Source: Thalassia testudinum
Lineage: Eukaryota; Streptophyta; Magnoliopsida; Alismatales; Hydrocharitaceae
DNA: 64,000 nucleotides
Direction of reading: 5' to 3'
Assembly (NCBI GenBank): GCA_037157565.1
Contig: JAZHRO010000046.1
Coordinates: forward strand, 19,070,501-19,134,500
Shown one piece after another: positions 56,681 through 64,000 of this stretch (position 1 is its first letter; every line of letters starts with the position of its first letter). Under the pieces are notes generated by a model that was not told the origin of the DNA, did no database searches, and was given only the letters and a program-made list of their open reading frames with translations. Both the position numbers and the translations under genes were made by a program.

Positions 56681-58790
56681 ATGGCAAATCCTGGACCTGG
56701 ACCTAGACCGGGTCAGGACATTGAGAATCTTGACCCGATGGCTCGTCTGGAAGCCCGGGTCGCCGAATCTGAGGAGCTGCAATAACAGAGCATGGATCGT
56801 ATCCTGACGGCGCTTGACAGGATGCAGCGCCCACCACGAGGAGAACAACTGCGGGATTTTTACAACCCAGCTGAACCTATCGTCGCACCGCTAGTCAGAA
56901 TTCTCGCAGGCGGAGATGCGTTTGAGCTCAAGCCCAATGTAATTGGGTTGATCATCACTCATTTCTACGGGAACTCAAGCGAAGATCCATTCCAGCACCT
57001 TGAGGACCTGAGTCGACTCGCTGAAATGATCCGACCCAGGAATATTGATCTCGGGATCGTTTTGATGAAGCTTTTCTCGTTCTCTCTAAGGGACAAAGCT
57101 TCATACTGGTTCAAGACTATTGGGAAGCCAATTGGAACCTGGCCGAAATTACGACGTGAATTCCTGCAAAAGTTCTTCCCAACCGGTCGAACAAATGCAA
57201 TGCGACATGCAATCACGACTTTCTCCCAGGGAGCTGGGGAGAAATTACATGAGGCATGGGATAGATTTCATGACCTTCTCCGAAAATGCCCGCATAATGG
57301 TATACCCAAATGGCACTTGGCTCAAATTTTTTACCATGGGCTAGATGACACACATCGGTATCTGGCAGATGCATCTAATAGCGGGAATTTTCTCGCAAAA
57401 GACGAGAACAACGCATTTGAGCTGTTCGAATCATTAGCGGAGAACTCGATGAACGCCGCATCTATGAACCAGTTCCAGCGGCCTGGTCAGCAGCGGGTTG
57501 GTGTCCACGAGGCTCACACCGATTCTATTCGAGCCGACATGGATATCATCGTCAAGCAGCTGAATAGAATGAACCTGATTGAGAAGAAGATTGACCAGAT
57601 CAGTCAAGGTCAATCCGACTTGAGCTCTGTTGCTGCAAGATCCTCTTATGCATCCCGAGCCCCACCTGCTCGAGTTAATCTACTCACTCGGGATGCACCT
57701 TCTCCGTATTTACGAGATCCCGGATATAAAGATCCCGTGAATAATCCAGATCTGGCACCCTACAACCAGGGCTACGCACCACCCGCAGATTATAATGCGT
57801 ATCCCCTTAACGGATATACGTCTCAAACATCTTCGGCCTACGAGGACGTCAGCGCTATCCAAGGATACGGGCGTAATAACCCGTACTTGGAGACATATAA
57901 CCCTGGTTGGCACCAACATCCGAACTTCTCCAGGTCTGGTAATTCACAGAGACCACATCAAGATCCACACTATCAGACCAAGCAATACGGGAATGCGCAA
58001 AACACGTATCCTAGGCAGCAGCCATTCCCGCCTCAGCAGCAGCAACCCCGCTCGTTATACCAGCAGCTGCACCAAGCTGCCAACCACCCTCCAAAGCAGG
58101 CCGACCCTTTGGAGGTGCTGAAAGAGGAGCTGCAAGAATCAATGAGGAAGTCTACACAAGATAGCTTGCAGATAATGAAGGCGATGGCTGATCAGATTCA
58201 GACCATACAAAATATGCAGAACCAGCTGTTGCAAGAGCATAGGACTCATGGAGCCTTGCCCTCCCAACCCGTCCTAAATCCTCGATATGTGCAGAACCAG
58301 GGCACCCCGCCTAGGTTTAAGGCACCGTAGGGACAAGCACATGCCATGCTACAGGCGCCCCCTGCACCACCTGGTTACGCGCAAGGCCAGTCGCCTTTGC
58401 AGAATCCTACGTATTCTGCCCCATCTGCTCCCCCACCGCCTCATGGACAGCAAACCGATGCACACGCTGTCTCATTGAGGAGCGGAAGGAAGACATTCGA
58501 CCCACCACCTAGGCAGGCGGGTTCTGATTTTTCCCACCCTTCACCACAGGCAGATTCGACTCCCTCAGCATCTCAGGAGCCACCTGTGGTAGATTAGGGT
58601 AAGATGCCACTTAACCCTGAGATTCCTGTCCCTTTTCCTAAGGCTCTGACACGAAATATAGTACGGAAAAAGGACATGCGGAATTTCGAGGACCTGAAAG
58701 CGATGTTTAAAGAAGTGCATATTCAGGTCCCCCTCCTCGAGGCTATCGACCACATTCCCACTGTCGCTAGGTTCTTCAAGGACTACTGTC
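56681..58790 (+). pseudogene. gag: Element E gag and linker
   Basis: Start Met at 56681 (MANPGPGPRPGQD) in a good plant context (CCACCATGGC). A TAA at 56783-56785 follows 34 codons; the frame is then open for 512 codons to a TAG at 58328. The capsid region holds DPFQHLEDLSRLAEM, LRDKASYWFKTIG, LRREFLQKFFPTGRTNAMR and HGLDDTHRYLADAS. The C-terminal part is Gln/Pro/Tyr-rich with NNPYLETYNPGWHQHPNFS and a probably helical KEELQESMRKSTQDSLQIMK; no CCHC knuckle is present. A Pro-rich linker with VSLRSGRKTFDPPP follows to a TAG at 58595, and the frame runs on to a one-base deletion near 58790. Only these few lesions separate it from an intact frame. Confidence 0.85.
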
Positions 58791-59740
58791 CCCGAAGCGA
58801 CAGCTGAGAGTTGGATGACAGGCGGAACTGTCGAAAGAAGCTAGTGCCGTAATTCTAGCTGACCTACCGCCAAAGAAGAAAGACCCTGGCACCCCACTCA
58901 TATCTTGCTTTTTGCAGGATTCTCCATTTGATCGGGCCCTCCTAGATTTGGGTTCGTCCATCAACTTAACTCCCACCGCCATATTTGATCGATTTCGATT
59001 TGGGGAGTTGAAACCCACCTCGGTTACAATTCAGCTGGCTGACAGATCAGTCAAAACACCGAGGGGGGTGGTTGAGAACATGATCGTACAAGTCCGCGGG
59101 TTCTGCTTTCCCACAGATTTTTTCGTTCTCGATATGGAGGTTCCTCCTAATCTCCGAGATGCACCAATTATTTTGGGTCACCCATTTCTGGCGATAGCCC
59201 GAGCGAATATCGATTGTGCATCCGGGTGTATGGAGATTGACCTAGGCAATGAGCGACTTCGACTAGACATATTCAGGGTAGCAAAGAACTTCGACTGTGA
59301 TCGAATAGAGGAGGATGGTGAAGATGAAGATTCGGCTTACTGTGGTAACATTGGGCTCCTTTGTGACGACCCAATGTCTCATTCGTCTTCACTATCAGGG
59401 TTCTTGGACCTCAATCCACACGGGATTGAAACTACTGCATTACACATATCTACTCGAGGATCTGACTGTTTGGGGTGTGCTTCTGACCATAGCACCCCTG
59501 AATCCAGCTATCTTGATCCATATAGTACTAAATCACCCCTGTTATCACAGGAAGACATCACTACAGCTAACGGGTTTCCCGTTAACGCAGTCACAATCGA
59601 CTTCACAGGGAGCGACTCAGTCGGAATTCACGTGCACACGGATCAGCAGATTCCCACCCTCGATTCTACTCCTCCCACTCTAAATTTTGATTCTTACCCA
59701 CCCGTAATTGAATTGAAGCCCTTGCCTGACTCACTCAAAT
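58791..59740 (+). pseudogene. Element E aspartic protease and linker
   Basis: Frame of the long open segment 58912-60516. After a TGA at 58816-58818 (shared with D) come ILADLPPKKKDPGTPLISC and the active site ALLDLGSSINLTPTAIF, catalytic Asp at about 58945, then ILGHPFLAIARANIDCASG. An acidic linker of about 150 residues (DRIEEDGEDEDSAY, LLCDDPMSHSSS) leads to RT. It would cut the polyprotein during particle maturation. Confidence 0.84.
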
Positions 59741-60880
59741 ACATGTTCTTGGGCGAAAGTGAGACATATCTAGTCATTATCAATGCCCACTTAACCCAAG
59801 AACAGGAGCATCAATTAATTTCTACACTTCAAGACCATAGGGTAGCTATCGGGTGGAGTATTGCTAATCTCCGCGATATTCGCCCCTCGTATTGCACTCA
59901 TCACATTTACACGGATGAGGGGGTGAAACCTTCGAGACAACCTCAAAGACGGCTAAACCCGAATATGCTAGAGGTTGTTAAGAAGGAGATCATCAAATGG
60001 TTGGATGCAGGCATTGTATATCCAATCTCAGACAGCCAATGGGTGAGTCCGATTCAGATAGTGCCCAAGAAAGCAGGACTCACCGTTATAAAGAATGATA
60101 AGGGCGAATCCATCCCGACCCGCATTGCGACATCTTGGCGGGTCTGCATTGACTATAGGAAACTGAACAAGGCTACCCAGAAGGATCACTTTCCTTTGCC
60201 GTTCATTGATCAGATCTTGGAACAGTTAGCCGGATGCAGTTTCTTCTGCTTTCTGGATGGATACTCCGGGTATAATCAGGTAGCAATTAGCCTGGAAGAT
60301 CAGGACAAGACCACATTCACATGTCCCTTTGGAACATTTGCCTTTAGGCGGATGCCCTTTGGCCTCTGCAACGCACCAGCGACATTTCAGCGTTGTATGA
60401 TGGCTATCTTCTCTGACATGATTGGGGATTATGTGGAGGTATTCATGGATGATTTCTCTGTTTTCGGAGATGATTTCGCGTCTTGTCTTGATAACCTCAC
60501 AATGATCCTGAAATGATGTATTGAGGTAAACCTAGTACTATCCTGGGGGAAAAGCCATTTCATGGTGAGGGATGGTATAGTACTTGGGCGCAGGATCTCC
60601 AAAAATGGACTCGAGGTCGACCGAGCTAAATCAGTGATTATCTCCCACTTACCGCCACCTAGCACGGTCTAGAAGATTAGATCATTCTTGGGCCATGTCG
60701 GCTTCTATCGGAGATTTATAAACAATTTTTCAAAAATTGCGCGGCCTTTGACGAATCTCCTGGTTACCGATATCCCATTTGAATTTAATACCTCGTGTCT
60801 CAGTGCCTTCGAAACTTTACGAAGCACTGTTTCCGACTCCCCGATTCTCCAACCACCCAACTGGTCGCTTGATTTCGAAA
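59741..60880 (+). pseudogene. pol: Element E reverse transcriptase
   Basis: Runs from LKYMFLGESETYLV to the connection domain. [75 protein letters not shown] and the catalytic FMDDFS (60442-60459) are all intact. Stops: TGA at 60514-60516 and TAG at 60670-60672, the latter just before IRSFLGHVGFYRRFI. The domain up to the catalytic box is open and could fold, but the thumb is cut off by the stops. Confidence 0.87.
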
Positions 60881-61260
60881 TGATGTGTGACGCTTATGAT
60901 TTTGCCGTCGGTGCTGTTTTAGGCCAGCGTCAGGAGAAACAACCTTTTGTCATATACTATGCTAGCAAGACACTGAATGAGGCTTAGTGCAATTATACTC
61001 TCACCGAGAAAGAACTACTAGCAGTAGTATTCGGGTTGGAGAAATTTAGATCATATTTATTAGGGTCCAAGGTCATAATCTTCACTGACCACTCCGCCCT
61101 CCGGCATTTGTTGGCAAAGAAGGATGCCAAACCACGACTCATTAGATGGATCCTTCTATTACAGGAATTTAATATCGAGATCCGCGACAAAGCCGGGAAA
61201 CAAAATGTTGTTGCAGATCACCTATCCAGATTGGACCCAGACCACATTCCTTATTCCTTG
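60881..61260 (+). pseudogene. pol: Element E RNase H
   Basis: [15 protein letters not shown] (first Asp), [20 protein letters not shown] (Glu), [17 protein letters not shown] (Asp) and [11 protein letters not shown] (last Asp) are all present. One TAG at 60985-60987 lies between the first Asp and the Glu. Otherwise intact and in the same frame as RT. Confidence 0.87.
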
Positions 61261-62607
61261 CCTATCCATGAACAATTTCCGGATGAATCACTTTTAGCAA
61301 TTCATTCTGTTGAGTTCCCCTGGTATGCGGATTTCGCGAACTACCTTGTTGTAGGAAAAATTCCCATGAACCTATCCAAAGACCAGAAACTCAAATTCAT
61401 TGCAGAGGCCAGATACTATCTCTGGGATGACCCACTGCTCTTCCGCATTGGAGCAGACCAGATTATCTGCAGATGCATCCCAGGCTCTGAGATCCCCAGT
61501 GTGTTATCTTTCTGCCACAATGATGCATGTGGTGGCCATTTCTCAGGACGGAAAACCGCTGCAAAAATTTTGCAGTCGGGATTTTTCTGGCCAACCATCT
61601 TCAGAGATACACATGATTACACCCAACGCTGTAAACGATGTCAATCGATCGATTATATGACCAGGAGAGACATGATGCCACTCCAATCCATCATGGTCAT
61701 AGAAGTGTTCGACGTCTGGGGCATAGATTTTATGGGCCCTTTTCCGAACTCGCATGGCTTCGAGTACATATTGCTAGCCGTTGATTATGTCTCGAAGTGG
61801 GTCGAGGCCATCCCGGCAAGATGAGCTGACCACAAGACCGTCATTTCTTTTGTACGGCAAAATATTTTCGCGAGATTCAGAATACCCCATGCTCTGATTA
61901 GAGATGGGGGAAGCCACTTCATCCACGCCCATTTCAGATCGTTATTAGAGAAATATGGGGTACATCACCGCATAGCCACCCCGTATCACCTGCAGACCAA
62001 TGGGCAGGCTGAAGTGTCTAACCGTCAAATCAAGCTGATTCTCCAGAAGACGGTTAGACCAGACAGGAAGGACTGGTCCGACAAATTAATCGATGCACTC
62101 TAGGTATATCGGACCGCATACAAGGCCCCACTCGGAATGTCACCATATCGCATGGTATATGGCAAGGCCTGTCACCTTCCTGTAGAGCTGGAACACCGCG
62201 CCTTTTGGGCGGTGCGAAAATGCAACCTCGACCTCGATGCAGGAGGTCGAGAACGGAAACTCCAGCTCAGCAAATTAGAAGAAATCTGGCGGGAGGCCTA
62301 TGAGAATGCATTAATATACAAGGACAAGACCAAGGCATTTCACGATTGCCACATCCAGAGGAAAGTATTCATGCCCAACCAGCGAGTCTGGTTATTTGAT
62401 TCAAGACTGAAACTGTTTGCAGGGAAGCTTAAGTCCAAATGGACTGGCCCGTATGTTGTGATGCAACCATATCCTAATGGGGCAGTCTAGATCAAGGATC
62501 GTAAATCTGGGCATATATTCACTGTAAATGGCCAGCGCCTCAAGCCATTTTTGGCCCAGGAACCTCCTCCACCTAACGAGACTATTCATCTTAGTGAGGA
62601 CATCTGA
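61261..62607 (+). pseudogene. pol: Element E integrase
   Basis: H2C2 domain near 61516-61642 ([15 protein letters not shown], then CKRC). DDE core: WGIDFMGPF (Asp near 61728), [10 protein letters not shown] (Asp near 61905), QAEVSNRQI (Glu near 62010). Then [15 protein letters not shown], a helical region and the GPY-type end [12 protein letters not shown]; there is no chromodomain. Stops: TGA 61822, TAG 62101, TAG 62488. The natural end is TGA at 62605-62607, in the same position as in D. Would insert element DNA into the genome. Confidence 0.87.
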
Positions 62608-64000
62608 TTGAGTGCTCGCCCAGCTGGAGGCGTTAAGCTCAGCACATATAAATACCATTCCACCGTCATCTATACATAACCATTTTTATACATAGCATAT
62701 TTTTCCTTTAGCATATTTCCTTTGTATATTGCATGTTAACAGGTTGGCCAGTGCTGAATATAATTTCAGGAGCAATTCTAGGTGACTTCTACCCACTCAT
62801 CCTCTGTCGAATTTATTTTCTTTTATATTAATGCATGAGGACATGCAAGAACTTAGGCATGGGGGGGTAGATACAGGAAAGCTAAAAAAAAAAATTCTTT
62901 TGTGCCAACACTTAGGAAAACCTCGGAGCTGCATATAAAATGTACTTTAGGACCTTAAATAAAAGAATAATCGACTCCACCTCCAATGCTCGCATTGGAG
63001 CTAGAATCGTTTGCAATAACCAATCCCGACTCACCCGCTCACCTTTTGTTCTAAATTTAGGGTCAAGCTGATTGTAACCCGATATGGGAAATTCACGAAG
63101 TACAAATTATATGAGGTTACATGTTAATAGCATATATAGACATTGCATTCATGAATAAGATTATTTTATTAAGAGAATGCATTAGGGATTTTATCCTTTA
63201 GTTGATTCCTGTAATCTGGAATCCAGTACAACTTTTCACACAGATGTAGAATTTGCAATGGATTCACGGTGAAGGCTGATAAACATCTTCAGTCTGTCGA
63301 GAAGAAGCAGTGCTTCTTTTCCTGAACCCTTGGACAAAGTTTTGTGAGTCAGGCTGATTTTCTTCCAAAAAGAAATCCACCAAATAGTGTGAGATGAGAG
63401 TAGAGTGTACTGGTGCTCTAAGATTAGTGCAAGGAATCTGGAATCTTAGATAATTAGGTGATGATACTTAGAGATTAGGCATAGTTTTCGCTCTCGATTT
63501 CAGCGTATACATTTTTGTGTGAAATATTGAGAGCCACCGAATAAGGCAAATACGCAGAGAGCTAGTTTTCATAAAACTAGGGCTAAGGTGGATGGTTACG
63601 ACCATTCTTTACGGAATCCTAGGCTGAAGGAGGGTATTGATGTCAAGGTCAGAAATGCACCGTCCTATCCGTCTCTCCTGGTGCCATGAGTAGGCACTTC
63701 CACCAAATAAGCCACCCAATGTCTCTTGAGTACCACCAATCCCCAATAATGCCTCCTTAATAAAGTTCATGGATGTATGCCAGTTGTGTTATGCTGAAAA
63801 AAATATATACTTATTAAAAAAAAAATGAGAAAAGAAAAAGAAAAAGAATGATGAAAAGAAAGAAAAACTGAAAAAGAAAAAATTTAGAAAAAGAAGAAAA
63901 AAAAAAGACAAGAATGAATATTTAGTGTTTATTTCATCGAGGCAATACCACCAAATAAAATTGAGCTCCACCAAATATGGCCTTAACCTATTTTTCTTGT
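62608..64000 (+). other. Element E 3' UTR (continues past window)
   Basis: Opens with GGCGTTAAGCTCAGC shortly after the stop, as after pol in B. An internal PPT-like tract TAGGCATGGGGGGGTA is at 62854-62869, well before the true PPT expected from D. A perfect 9-bp hairpin CTCCAATGC-TC-GCATTGGAG lies at 62981-63000. A-rich run at 63820-63910. No env-like ORF. Confidence 0.65.

Larger units (their letters stand above)
52959..64000 (+). mobile_element. Element E: Athila-type element, right end outside window
   Basis: Plus-strand order: complete 5' LTR (52959-54986), PBS, leader, gag, protease, RT, RNase H, integrase ending at 62607, and 3' UTR running past the window. The last bases align with D 32760-32830, so the E 3' LTR should begin about 0.6 kb beyond the window. 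It entered the F LTR; the five bases before it are TTATG. It is the best preserved gag-pol here, with ten stops and one frameshift over about 5.9 kb. Confidence 0.9.

Noticed and set aside
62608..64000. Env-like gene expected between pol and LTR in Athila elements
   Set aside because: No ORF or membrane segment found in E, D, or B 3' regions.

Overview
This window is angiosperm heterochromatin built almost entirely of nested LTR retrotransposons of the Ty3/gypsy Athila/Tat type. I see no convincing host gene, tRNA, rRNA or CRISPR array. The plant assignment rests on primer-binding sites complementary to the 3' end of plant tRNA-Asp, Athila-style gag-pol domains (DLG-type protease, FMDD reverse transcriptase, H2C2 plus DDE integrase), two LTR families of 2-4 kb, and plant U6-snRNA-type promoter motifs inside one LTR family.

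Two LTR families dominate. Family Y (elements A, D, E, F; LTR starts TGATTGC..GCAATCA) carries gag-pol and a tRNA-Asp PBS. Family X (fragment Xa, element B, LTR G, element Xc; LTR starts TGATGAG..CTCATCA) includes one gag-pol element (B) and two copies in which gag-pol is replaced by an unrelated ORF.

Layout: 1-1798, 3' end of a family X element (Xa, +). 1799-9900, element A (-): pol truncated in integrase, gag, leader, PBS and a complete 5' LTR, inserted into element B. 9901-about 22131, element B (+): protease to integrase, long 3' UTR, PPT and a 3' LTR that is interrupted by LTR G (16340-20296). 22132-24386, unassigned spacer and a family X LTR piece. 24387-27321 plus 50933-52958, element F (-): gag remnant, leader and LTR. 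27322-50927, element D (-), a complete element flanked by the 5-bp target duplication AGGGG. D has itself received a solo LTR S (30080-32716, target duplication AATTC) and element Xc (about 42297-49696). 52959-64000, element E (+): complete 5' LTR, PBS, leader and nearly full-length gag-pol with ten stops, 3' UTR running off the window.

The insertion order is readable: F is oldest, D and E entered the F LTR, and S and Xc entered D. The D LTRs differ at roughly one base in ten (over the part compared), the Xc LTRs at roughly one in a hundred, which agrees with this order.

The most interesting content is in family X. (1) Element Xc has an uninterrupted 625-codon ORF in the position of gag-pol; its C-terminal segment is matched in Xa with mostly synonymous differences, a sign of protein-level constraint. 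(2) Its LTRs contain, besides a Pol II TATAAATA-CCCCC core, a module GTCCCACATCG - about 25 nt - TATA - about 22 nt - GCCTCAG whose spacing matches plant U6 (Pol III) promoters, in four copies. (3) LTR 5' ends of both families form a 7-3-7 inverted repeat whose variable positions change together.
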